Part shown: one piece after another, positions 27,850-36,450 of the stretch
Position numbering within the stretch: position 1 is the stretch's first letter
Layout of the letters: the number at the start of each line of letters is the position of its first letter
Assembly: GCA_030407315.1 (NCBI GenBank)
Contig: JALQPE010001723.1
Span: 1-36,450 of the forward strand
DNA length: 36,450 bases
Origin: Asparagopsis taxiformis
Lineage: Eukaryota > Rhodophyta > Florideophyceae > Bonnemaisoniales > Bonnemaisoniaceae
Reading direction: 5' to 3'
Notes under the pieces: generated by a model
What the model was told of the DNA's origin: nothing
Databases searched by the model: none
Seen by the model: only the letters and a program-made list of their open reading frames with translations
Program-made: the position numbers and the translations under genes

Positions 27850-28570
27850 AAACAACAAAATGTGTTACCTAATGCCTCCTACAGCCGTCCATACCATTCC
27901 TATACCCTGTTTCCTGACTTCATAATTCCTTCCTCACCCTTCCCTAGGTCGGAAAAGGACGGAAGTCCCTGCCGCTTACAGCGGAAGCAATTTACCAGGG
28001 ATGCTTACAGCAAAGTCATCGTTACGATGACTTTGCTGTAAGAAAATAAATCATTACAGCAGCCATGATTTTTTACCCGGTAAAAAAATTCTTGGCCACT
28101 GTAATTGAAACGCTTTCTTACAGCAAAGTCATCGTAACGATGACTTTGCTGTAAGAAAATAAATCATTACAGCAGCCACGATTTTTCACCCGGTAAAAAT
28201 TCTTGCTGATTTTTTACCCGGTAAAATTTCTTTGGCCACTGCAATGGAAACGTTTCCTTACAGCAAAGTCATCGTTACGATGACTTTGCTGTAAGAAAAT
28301 AAATCATTACAGCTGCCATGATTTTTTTACCCGGTGAAAAAATTCTTGGCCACTGTAATGGAAACGCTTTCTTACAGCAAAGTCATCGTAACGATGACTT
28401 TGCTGTAAGAATCCCCGGTAAACGGCTTCCGCTGTAAGGGGCTGAGAGTTCCGTCCCCCTCCCACCTAGGGAAGGGTGAGCAAGGAATTGGGAAGTCAGG
28501 AACATGGCTCAGCAGAACGTTTGTACGGCTGTGAGTGGCTTCCAGGAGCATTCTGTGTCATGTGTTATCT
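27850..28570. repeat. Fold-back element 3 with four 39-bp palindromes and long arms
   Basis: Palindromes lie at 28004-28042 (centre T), 28117-28155 (A), 28257-28295 (T) and 28371-28409 (A), alternating in orientation. Inner arms are GCCGCTTACAGCGGAAGC at 27971 and GCTTCCGCTGTAAGGGGC at 28425. Self-complementarity continues outward: CCTGACTTCATAATTCCTTC with CACCCTTCCCTAGGT on the left pairs with ACCTAGGGAAGGGTGAGCAA and GGAATTGGGAAGTCAGG on the right, and less well to about 28570. TTTTACCCGGTAAAA motifs lie between the palindromes. Confidence 0.9.
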
Positions 28571-28857
28571 CAGCAACGTCTCTTATAGTCGAACCTCACG
28601 GGTTGTCAAGGTCTAAAACTAGTCCCCCCTACGGTCTAGCTAGTGAAATCATGTAAAGTTGTAGACTAATACAAAAATGTAGCAATCAATAGGCTTAGTA
28701 GCACTAAACTATGACATGAAGGTCAGATGTATAGATGAAAATAGAAAGGTGGGCTAAGCGAATAATGTTGAGATGAGAAGGACAGAACTTCATAGCAGGG
28801 AACAATAGCATAGGTTTTAATACTTCTCGTATGCTATCTATTGCTCCTGTCATACTT
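28571..28857. other. No feature recognised
   Basis: AT-rich sequence between the fold-back element and the end of the minus-strand pseudogene. Only very short frames, no repeat shared with the rest of the window. Confidence 0.5.
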
Positions 28858-31029
28858 TTAATATTCGACGGTGTGGATGTGGTCCGTGAGGACGTCCTTC
28901 TCAGTCTTCAAGTAGATGTGGCCGCGCGTGGGCAGACCATAGACTAAATTCTGCTCCCACAGGAAGATCTCCTCACCTGAAGCCGACCCCGTAATGGTAA
29001 AGGTCACCGCGATCAACTAAGACGGAATAGGGTGGCACATAAAAGTGGTTAACGGGAACCTTCCACATGTCGGCGTCCGTATGGACCAGGCATACATGAC
29101 TATAAGGTGCAGCTACTATAAAGAACCCATCGGATCCGCTCGACATCATGAAATAGGATGGGGATTGGGTAGGTCCGACTCCTCAAAATTGGGATACTCA
29201 GAAGTCCGTGTGCCCATCCTGGTCCGCAGCCCCATCTGTTTTAAGAAGCAGCCGTAATCCTGTCTTCGGGAAAAAGACAGGATCCTCACCCTCCATTCCC
29301 AACTTCAAGAAATCCGCACAAACACCAAGAGCAAGCTCTGCCACCAACTTGTTCCTGTACATATCCAAATTCCCCTCCTCCAGCTTGTCGCACAATTCAC
29401 ACCGCGGCAGGGGGAGTCGCCCACGACCACCATCTATGCGGTCCTTCGCAGCACCCACGTTGTGGATGAAATGCCACGGCGAAGGATCAAAACCGGGCTT
29501 GGCGAAATCTGGGGGCTCGTCCTGTGGTTTCCTGTCTTCATAATCAGAATCAGACTGCTGGGAGGGTTCTGTGGCTTTTCAACCTCCTCAACCAGCTGGA
29601 ACTGTCGAGAAAAGTGACTGAAGAGGTCATGCGTCGCGCTACCAGCCGTGGACGACTGCAAGAGGCCTTCCACAACAACCACCCCCATGTTGTCCAGCAA
29701 CGCCGCTTCACCGCAAAGTACTATTCCACCACCGAGTCCTCAGCACCTGGCGATGCAGCTGCCAGGAATGCTGCCGCCTTTATTTCCGCCCGCACCGTCT
29801 CTACCGTCGTAATTTCCATGTAGTACTTCATCGGGCTACCAGACGCAATTGCGCTGGGGAGAACGGCGGCCACATTCTCATCGACGATACTGTCGGGAAT
29901 AGGATTTTCATGGGCGTCGTCGAACTGGAGAATCGGCTCCCGAGAACGTCCTCTGGAAGCCGACTTGGATTTCTTTGACGACGACTTTGATGAAGTCTCA
30001 CTGAGCTTCCTCTTTTAAAAGTACCAAATTTGGTAGAGGGCTCGGGCGTCGCAGAAGCGGTTTCCCAGTTGCGCTTCCCAAGGATGGAGCTTTTACCCGC
30101 ATCCTTGGGTGCGCTCTCCAGCTCGACGACCTGAACAGGGCTCGCACCACCCGCCGTCGCTGTTCCACCACGACCGGAACGACTCTCTTTCAGGCAGGTA
30201 CTCCTTTTGGGCATCACTTTCCCAGAAGTTTCCACTCCGGACGATGCAGACACGACAGGGGTAGTGGCAGAAACAGAGGCAGCCTCGGAATAGCTGGAAG
30301 AATCTAATTGAGGTGGTACTACCTAAATTGGATTCTTCAAAGGCAAAGGAATGGAGGATGAAGGGATGGTCAGGGAAATGGAAGGGGAAGGGTTGGCGGA
30401 ATCATGACCACATGTGACTGGGAGCGCAGCATGTGGGATGTGTGGGTCCACCACGTAAAATTGTTTCCGCATTTACATGTCGCGGTAGCCAGTTACGCGC
30501 AGGAGCATTTTCCTGGCGTCCTTTCAAAACACAGACTTCCGTTTGGGAAAGATGTTCTCAAACTTGGAGCCATTGGAGGGCCTTCCTGGGATGTAAGTCC
30601 GCTCAGAACCCCTTCTTGGGCACCATCGGCGCAAAAACTTCGACAACGCGTGAGTGAATGTCGAAGCTCTTGCTCGGGTCACCCACGCTGGAAATGGAGC
30701 CATCCAGCATCCTCAACACATCCGAAACGTTCCAATACTCGGCCACCTCCTTCACGTACCCGAAGATTTCCAACAAACCAGCAATCCATTCCTGCCCAAT
30801 GGTACCAACCGAGTTCGGTTTCAGCCCGGCCCACCAACGGCTACAAGTGTAGTACGCCGTCATCTCGAGGTTGACACAATTTTGGACGTCCGGAGCACCC
30901 CTAAACGATCCGTTGAACAACAATTTCACCATACACCCAGCCAGATTCTCCGTCGAAGAGAACTGCACGAACTCTGGCCTGTTCGGAATAGTTTTCTGCA
31001 GCCAAATCCGTTTTCAAGAATTGCTCCAT
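28858..31029 (-). pseudogene. Unrecognised decayed gene with a cupin-like C-terminal stretch
   Basis: Protein-like blocks follow in order on the minus strand. An ATG at 31029 starts MEQFLKTDLAAENYSEQARV. A block at 30960-30610 contains AGLKPNSVGTIGQEWIAGLL and LRMLDGSISSVGDPSKSFDI. A Ser/Lys-rich block at 30253-29830 includes KRKLSETSSKSSSKKSKSAS, entered by a frameshift at an AAAA run near 30018. A block at 29720-29198 contains PRCELCDKLEEGNLDMYRNK. Last comes a block at 29160-28858 reading VCLVHTDADMWKVPVNHFYV, VLVDRGDLYHYGVGF and TRGHIYLKTEKDVLTDHIHT to a TAA. The D-R-G-D-L-x-H...R-G-H-I-Y pattern hints at a double-stranded beta-helix (cupin or 2-oxoglutarate oxygenase type), but that is weak. 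At least five frame changes and several stops indicate a pseudogene. Confidence 0.45.
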
Positions 31030-31209
31030 CGTTGCAGACTTCTTCAACCACTAGCCAACGACCTCTGATATTCACTTTGCGAGGTTCAACTTGCACTTCA
31101 GACGAACTATACTGGGCAATATTGATGCATGTCTCGCTTGCTGAAGGAGATTTACTCTTCTCCGCTACTTCTCCGCTATAGCGCAGAATTATATTTCTCC
31201 GCCACTAAA

Positions 31210-31542
31210 TTCAACCATTAAGAAACCTTTCCTGGCTTTCATTCGATCCAATGAACTGTTTCACCACAATGATTTTTCCTATGCTCATTACTTTATGCAC
31301 AATGATTGCTATTTCATCCGGGCTCGACCTACTCAATATCGTTTTGCTATCTTGTATCGCATTCCCTAAACACCATCCTGGCCAAGACGTATCCACTTCC
31401 GTTTGTTACGCAGTGATGCTCTAAGCACTAATACTGAATCTGATTTTCTCATGCACGTAGTTCCTACTCGTATACTCTACCATATTCTCGGCCCTATTCA
31501 CAAGGTGAAAACACGATGTCTCGTTGAATCGTACTCGGTGTG
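31210..31542 (+). pseudogene. Coding-like stretch with one internal stop, unrecognised
   Basis: One frame is open for about 110 codons apart from a TAA near 31368. It reads FIRSNELFHHNDFSYAHYFM, RARPTQYRFAILYRIP and, after the stop, VVPTRILYHILGPIHKVKTR to a TGA. There is no initiator ATG at the start and no known domain. It may be a chance open stretch. Confidence 0.25.
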
Positions 31543-32060
31543 ATATCTTAAATTAGGATACATTTATATATTGCAATGCAGACTCACTGCTCGCTTGAAA
31601 CATGAAAATTATAAAAATTCTTCGACACTGCTGTTTCCTAACCGCCACCATCCACGTGGCCCGCTTTGACTGCCTGCCAAGTGTACTCGGAGCATACAAT
31701 GACGTTATCGATATATACCATCCAAATCATCACTGGAAGCGCGGACTCCTCGTCCAGGAAAGTGCGCCATTTTTCTTACTCTTCACCTCCGCCTGTCCTG
31801 TAGGCCCCATATGCTAGTGTTTTTCCTATATTTCTGTAGTGATGACGTCATTCTAGACAATAAAAGGCGGTAGAAGATACGATAATGTGCGCCTCCTCTG
31901 CCAGATCATGTGCTTCCAAGCGTAATTCGCAGCCTAGGTATCGTTTTTCTGGGCCTCCCATCGCACCGCTCCGTTTCAAACTCATCCCTCTATTTTTCTC
32001 CTACACGTCATTTCCGCCCGTAGAGTACTACTTAAACGAAAGATTCTGGAAATCCCTGTT
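31543..32060. other. No recognisable gene
   Basis: Plus-strand frames of 71 (31602-31817) and 88 codons (31885-32151) lack motifs, and the second runs into the hairpin that follows. Nothing else is visible. Confidence 0.4.
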
Positions 32061-32066
32061 TCCATC

Positions 32067-32207
32067 TTCATATCCGTCGGAAACAAAGCAACAACCCTGG
32101 CCGTGGAAGCCGTATAGATCATCTAAACTGCTTCCAAAGCGTAAGTTTTAGATCATCAATACGGCTTCCAAGGCCAAAGTTGTTGCTTTGTCTCCGACGG
32201 ATATGAA
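32067..32207. repeat. 141-bp hairpin with 60-odd-bp imperfect arms
   Basis: The left arm starts TTCATATCCGTCGGAAACAA and the right arm ends TTGTCTCCGACGGATATGAA. Both contain GGAAGCCGTAT and GATCATCTAAA in inverse orientation. The loop lies near 32131-32143. Arms are slightly diverged (five or more mismatches), so this hairpin looks older than the one at 4242-4365. Confidence 0.85.
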
Positions 32208-32209
32208 CC

Positions 32210-32875
32210 ATGATGGTACGTTTCCACAACTCACGCCACTAACCCAGTTTTCTATTCGTTTTCTCTTTCTCAGGTTTCCAGTCGGTGAGTGTTCCACTTC
32301 TACTTTCATTTATCTTTCTCTCTTACCACTTCTCCACTAATTTTCTTTTCTGCCTGTGAGTACATATCTCAATTTGGGATGCAATGGTATTTGTTAAGGT
32401 ACGTTAGTCTCCTAATCACCATCAATTTCCCTCTCCAATTCAACGTCACTAACTTGTTTCCTTTCTATACATCATTTTTTCTTCTTCTCTTCATTTCCTA
32501 GCTTATTCATGCAGCTCAATCAGTTGATAGATTTGTAGACTTTTCTAGTAGTTTTAGTTTTACTCGTCGGAATAGTGTTAGTTGTAGTAGCATTTTTAAC
32601 ATAGGGATTGTTTATTCTCAATGTAGCCTGCGCAAATAAACAAATCCAGAGTGAAGCTTCCCATATCGCACCCTCTTAGATTGCTACCTATCCTACCGCG
32701 TATACCTCTCGCTAGCTCATAGTCACTACGAAATAAAAATTCCTAGCCGTACTATTCTGTCCATTCCCATATGAATACCGTCCATGCCCCATCCTCATAG
32801 CGCTAGAACTGCCTTCCTCTACCCCAGAAAGATGCCCACGACAGCGTGACGCTCCATCTCATCCACCACTCCCAG
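32210..32875. other. Pyrimidine-rich DNA without a recognisable gene
   Basis: The T/C-rich plus strand at 32220-32500 gives one 70-codon frame rich in Phe, Leu and Ser, which fits composition rather than coding. Nothing recognised to 32875. Confidence 0.4.
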
Positions 32876-32879
32876 ACAC

Positions 32880-33610
32880 CGAATTTTACTATATCAGGAC
32901 ACTACTTTTACTGTCTCCAGGTGCTGCCCAGGGCAGCACGAAATACTGTCTCCAGGTGCTGCCCAGGGCAGCACGAAATACTGTCTCCAGGTGCTGCCCA
33001 GGACAGCACAAAGTACTATCTCCAGGTGCTGCCCAGGGCAGCACAAAGTACTGTCTACAGGTGCTGCCCAGGGCAGCACAAAGTACTGTCTACAGGTGCT
33101 GCCCAGGGCAGCACGAAATACTGTCTACAGGTACTGCCCAGGGCAGCACAAAGTACTGTCTACAGGTACTGCCCAGGGCAGCACAAAGTACTGTCTCCAG
33201 GTACTGCCCAGGACAGTGAAAATCACTGTCTCCAGGTACTGCCCAGGACAGTGCACCGTGTTGGTTCCATCTATTGTCCCAGGCAGCGTATTTCACTATC
33301 CGGCCATGTTGCCTTGGCCAATACAAAACACTATCCGCCAACACTGCCCAGTACAGTAAATTACATCATATCCAGCTATTGAATAAATCATTAATTTTTA
33401 CTGTCTCCATTCACTGCCTCAGACAGTACTGTGAGACAGTGTTTTTTACTGTCTGCAGACAGTGTTCCGTACTGTCTGCCAGACAGTGCAAATCACTGTC
33501 TCCAAGTGTGGCATTAATTTTCATTTGCCGCATAGTGATTTTTACTGTCTCAGACAGTAAAAATCACTGTCTCGCAGTACTGTCTGAGGCCCCCTTTTCA
33601 ACACCGTGTG
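32880..33610 (-). mobile_element. CACTA-like end with 35-bp minisatellite and ACTGTCT repeats
   Basis: A 35-bp unit starts at 32921 and repeats about ten times to about 33255. Each unit carries the palindrome GTGCTGCCCAGGGCAGCAC (later copies GTACTGCCC) and ACTGTCTCCAG. It passes into ACTGTCT/AGACAGT palindromes (33395-33590) and ends ACTGTCTGAGGCCCCC, TTTTCAACACCGTG at about 33608. The end matches 27078-27143 and the reverse complement of 18911-18923, with one base of the CACTA tip changed. The long open frame across the minisatellite arises because it is repetitive. Confidence 0.55.
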
Positions 33611-33654
33611 TAGTTGCTGGCGATGCGAGCAAATGTGCAGCACTAGCCTAACTT

Positions 33655-35225
33655 GAAATGGACGTCGAGTGGAAGTCCGGCTCGGTTACATTGCTGGTCA
33701 GCCCTGAAATTCTAAAATGTTTGGGCTGAGAAATAGCTGCAAAACTGTAGCCATGTGCAATACTCGACCACCTGAAATGGACGTCCGGTGAATGTCGCAG
33801 CTCAATTGCATTGGCTGGCGAGCCCAGAAATTCTAAATTTCAGTCAGAAAAAAAATGCAAAAATACAATCGATTTGGGCGGTCGAAAGTCCGTACGGCAC
33901 ACACCCATCTCAAAACAATGTTCACATGTGCATGTTTTTGAGAATGGCTCACAATTCAATTCAAATCAAGGTGTCTAATCTGGCCACAACGGCCCCAGAA
34001 GAAGCCATCCGACGCCCGAGCGGGCCATCGCTGGCTTCTGTAAGCACCAACTTTAAGCAAAGCCACATCTCACGAAGGATCGATTCCAGGCTCAGGCTCA
34101 ATACGCCAGGGCGAAGTTTTGGTCCTTGTTTCGACATGCTCCCACTCCACTTTCTCACGACAAAAACACTGCTCATCCATCATGCTGCACATGCTACGTG
34201 CACTTCGTATGAGCAGTGGCCCCGCCTGCTGGTTGCTGTAATGCGTAGATGTGAGCAGCATACGAACAACCCAGAATGGACGTCTGGTGGATGTCCGGCT
34301 CAATTGCATTGCTGGCGAGCCCAAAATTCTAAAATTTCGGGCAGAAAAAATTGTGAAAAATCATCGATTTGGGCGCGGTCGAAATTGTGCCGTACGGCAG
34401 ACCCCCATCTCAAAAACATGTTCACATGTGCATGTTTTTTGAGAATAGCCCAAATTTCAATTCAAATCAAGGTGTCTAATTTGGCCACAACGGCCCCAGG
34501 AACCGGCTGCTGCCCCGGCCGGGGCCGTCACTGGCTTCGGTAAGCATAACTGTAAGCCAAAATCGCGTCTTATACGAAGGTCGATTCAGCTTCAAGCCAA
34601 TTATGCTAGGGAACATCTTTTGTTTCCCTGTTTCAACATGGTCCCACCTTACATCCTCCGACAAACAACCTCTCACACATCACGTTACTCCATATTCCGT
34701 GCACTTTGTATGAGTAGTGAGCCCGCCTGCTTAGTTTGCTGCAATGCTGTGTGGGCAGCACACGACCAACCTGAAAATGGACGTCCGGTGGATGTCCGCT
34801 CGAATTGCATGCGGCCAGCCCAAAATTCTAAAATTTCGGGCAGAAAAAAAATTGTGAAAAAATCATCGATTGGGCGGGTCGATTGTGCCGTACGGCAGAC
34901 CCCCCATCTCAAAAACATGTTCACATGTGCATGTTTTTGAGAAGAGCCCAAATTTCATTCAAATCAAGGTGTCTAATTTGGCCACAAACGGCCCCAGGAA
35001 CCGGCTGCCGCCCCACCGGGTCTCACGGCTTCTGTAAGCACCAACTGTAAGCCAAAATCGCGTCTTACGAAGGTCGATTTCAGGCTCACACGTCAGGGAC
35101 AGGTCTTGGTCCTTGTTTCATCATGGTCCCGCCCTACTCTCTCACGATCAACCTGAAATGGACGTCCGGTGGATGTCCAGCTCGATGCATTGCTGGCCAG
35201 CCCAGAAATTCTAAAATTTCCGAAA
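33655..35225 (+). repeat. Tandem array of family-A composite repeats
   Basis: Units start with GAAATGGACGTCCGGTGGAT-like sequence at about 33655 (partial), 33775, 34270, 34775 and 35155 (partial). Full units are about 495-505 bases and one is 380. Each full unit has GCCCAAAATTCTAAAATTTC, a GCCGTACGGC palindrome, the 34-35-bp hairpin (33909-33942, 34409-34443, 34908-34941), GGCCACAACGGCCCCAGGAA, CTGTAAGCCAAAATCGCGTC and a TGAGCAGTGGCCCGCCTGC-like end. The same core lies at 6440, 7350, 17120 and 17990. Confidence 0.88.
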
Positions 35226-35560
35226 AATCAATTTTGTGGCCAGCATCTCCTGTGCCGAAATTCCCGCGCTCACTTGTGATATACGTCTAGACGTGTTCGC
35301 ACTTGTACGCATCAGGGAAGGCGTCCGGAAGGTTGAGACTACGCTACTTGTGTACCGCGTCGTCTGAAATAGCGAGTAGTGTTTGTTGTATAGTTGTGGG
35401 AGTATGCGTCTGGTGGTTTGTAAGCTTGCAGAACGGGATAGGGATGTGGGTGGCTCCATTTTATGAATACATGAATACAAATATTCAGGGTTGACAAAGC
35501 GGAAGGCATAGGCTCATACATTTTGAGATTGCATAGTGGAGAAAATATTTACATCGAAAT
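35226..35560. other. No recognisable gene
   Basis: Frames of 60-90 codons on both strands overlap one another and show no motif. TATTCAGGGTTGACA-type sequence near 35480 has no supporting context. Confidence 0.4.
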
Positions 35561-36450
35561 TTACATGGAAGAGATGGAGGGTTCTAAGGATGAGGTATGA
35601 GAGAAGAAAATTCTTCTGTGGTATGAGGATGTGTTCTGTGGGGGGTGGATGGAATCTTGGGATGGGATGTGGCTAAGGGGGAAGTGGAAATGTACGGAGT
35701 GCGGGTTTAGATTGGAGTGTGATTCGGAGAGGAGGCCGACAAGCATATTATGGGGATTGGGGAGACGCTGCGGGGGTGTTGGGGTAGTGAGGGCGGAGAG
35801 GTGTTTAGGTGGGACCGTAGGAGGGTGCGGTTGAAGGCCCCGGGAGGAGGGGGTTTTAGAAAGTGAGGAGAAAGAGGTGGAAGGGGGGTGGCGTCTGTTC
35901 TGGCTGTGGTGAGTGGGGATGTGATGGGGAAGAAGAGGGTTATTGTATTTGGGGAGGGAGGAGAGTGGGGGATGGGTGCGAAGTGGGGGGTGATATGTGG
36001 TTCAGAGCGGGAGGTTTCTGGGGGAGACGGCGGGGGAGCGGGAGCGTGGGGCCGGTGGTGGTGGTGGTGGTGTATACGGTATCGAAGATGCGGATGGCGT
36101 GGGGCATGTAGCAGGTGAGGGAGGGAGGGGTGGAGCAGGTCGAAGAGTAAGCTGCAGGGGAAGTTTGTGGAGAGGGCGAAGGAGAGGGGTTTGAAGTAGA
36201 GGAGAGAGGGTATTGAAGAACAATACGTTGCAAAGGTGATGGGGAGAGCATGGCGAGGGGATAGGGATGTTTTTTCCCTATTCTGAGGTAGTATGAGGAC
36301 TGGTTTATAAGAAACTGTAGGCGGTAGAGCAGAAAAGTAGGTATGGAATGGAGGTGTGCACCGTGGAAGCGGGGATAGGTAGCTGAAATGCGTTCTAGAG
36401 TGGTATTGGGGGTGTTTGAGGTACAGTACGGGGGAGGTGAGCACCAAATG
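35561..36450. other. G-rich, strand-asymmetric low-complexity DNA
   Basis: The plus strand is strongly purine/G-rich throughout, with many G runs and a (GGT)n tract at about 36053-36070. The minus strand is open for 246 codons (36447-35707) because C/T-rich DNA rarely forms stops. The product is dominated by Pro, Ser, Thr, His and Leu, and the other minus frames are long and Pro-rich as well. That argues for composition rather than coding. I cannot exclude that a gene continues beyond the window's edge. Confidence 0.5.

Larger units (their letters stand above)
24860..28440. repeat. Long tandem array of composite units, each with a fold-back core
   Basis: Three units share a pyrimidine-rich part (24870-25110, 25950-26160, 26850-27060), a middle part with CACCAGGAGTAGATTTTG, CAGAGGTCCTGGAGGTGTTC and ACGAGTTTGAATTTCGA, and a fold-back core. 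The cores start at 25561, 26628 and 27972. The first spacing is about 1,067 bases. The second is about 1,344 because roughly 445 bases, carrying a CACTA-like end and a 172-bp-type unit, sit inside unit three (27078-27520). No protein gene is seen. Confidence 0.85.

Noticed and set aside
23654..28415. 39-bp palindromes as transcription terminators
   Set aside because: They are clustered, bracketed by inverted arms and not placed after genes; intrinsic terminators of this kind are a bacterial feature.
32846..33382. 178-codon open frame on the plus strand
   Set aside because: It runs along a 35-bp minisatellite that is open in all three plus frames. The protein is just the repeat read in rotation.
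35707..36447. 246-codon minus-strand open frame
   Set aside because: It is C/T-rich low-complexity DNA with few possible stops. The product is Pro/Ser/His-rich and other minus frames are equally open.

Overview
The window looks like nuclear DNA of an intron-poor, transposon-rich eukaryote. I found no bacterial operon structure, no rRNA and no tRNA. Recognisable proteins are eukaryotic: an importin-13/transportin-3-type karyopherin, a DUF676 (ROG1-type) lipase, a Ty1/copia-like polyprotein and a Plavaka/KDZ-type DDE transposase. Karyopherin coding sequence runs for hundreds of codons without an obvious intron. A red macroalga would fit this picture, but nothing here proves it. I see no protein gene that is clearly intact; every recognisable one carries stops or frameshifts.

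Layout. 1-2290: decayed copia-like pol (protease, HHCC zinc finger and integrase, a Tudor-like module, the first part of RT). 2290-4240: minisatellites (43 bp, 24 bp) and degenerate longer repeats. 4242-4365: a 124-bp near-perfect hairpin. 4949-6415: decayed Plavaka-type transposase. 6490-11288 and 13366-18164: the two arms of a roughly 4.8-kb inverted repeat, almost identical in sequence, around a 2.08-kb spacer. Each arm holds the same karyopherin pseudogene followed head-to-tail by the same DUF676 pseudogene. 19660-20805: a third, older and partial copy of the karyopherin locus. 18911-19290, 27078-27143 and 32880-33610: CACTA-like ends full of ACTGTCT subterminal repeats. 23440-28570: fold-back elements built around a 39-bp palindrome, set in a larger tandem array, plus a 172-bp tandem repeat. 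28858-31029 (minus strand): an unrecognised decayed gene. 33655-35225: tandem array of the same roughly 240-bp repeat core (family A) that sits at the outer boundary of the big inverted repeat. 35560-36450: strand-asymmetric G-rich DNA.

Main message. The unusual signal is inverted duplication at every scale: 12-27-bp hairpins, 39-bp palindromes in arrays, 64-141-bp hairpins, fold-back elements of several hundred bp, and a 4.8-kb inverted duplication. In two places an undamaged relative elsewhere in the window shows that a palindrome arose by adding a reverse-complement copy of neighbouring bases (20155-20188 compared with 13616-13646; 27340-27435 compared with 24690-24735). The third karyopherin copy is colinear with the right arm across the inner breakpoint. 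This shows the right arm keeps the ancestral arrangement and the left arm is the inverted copy.
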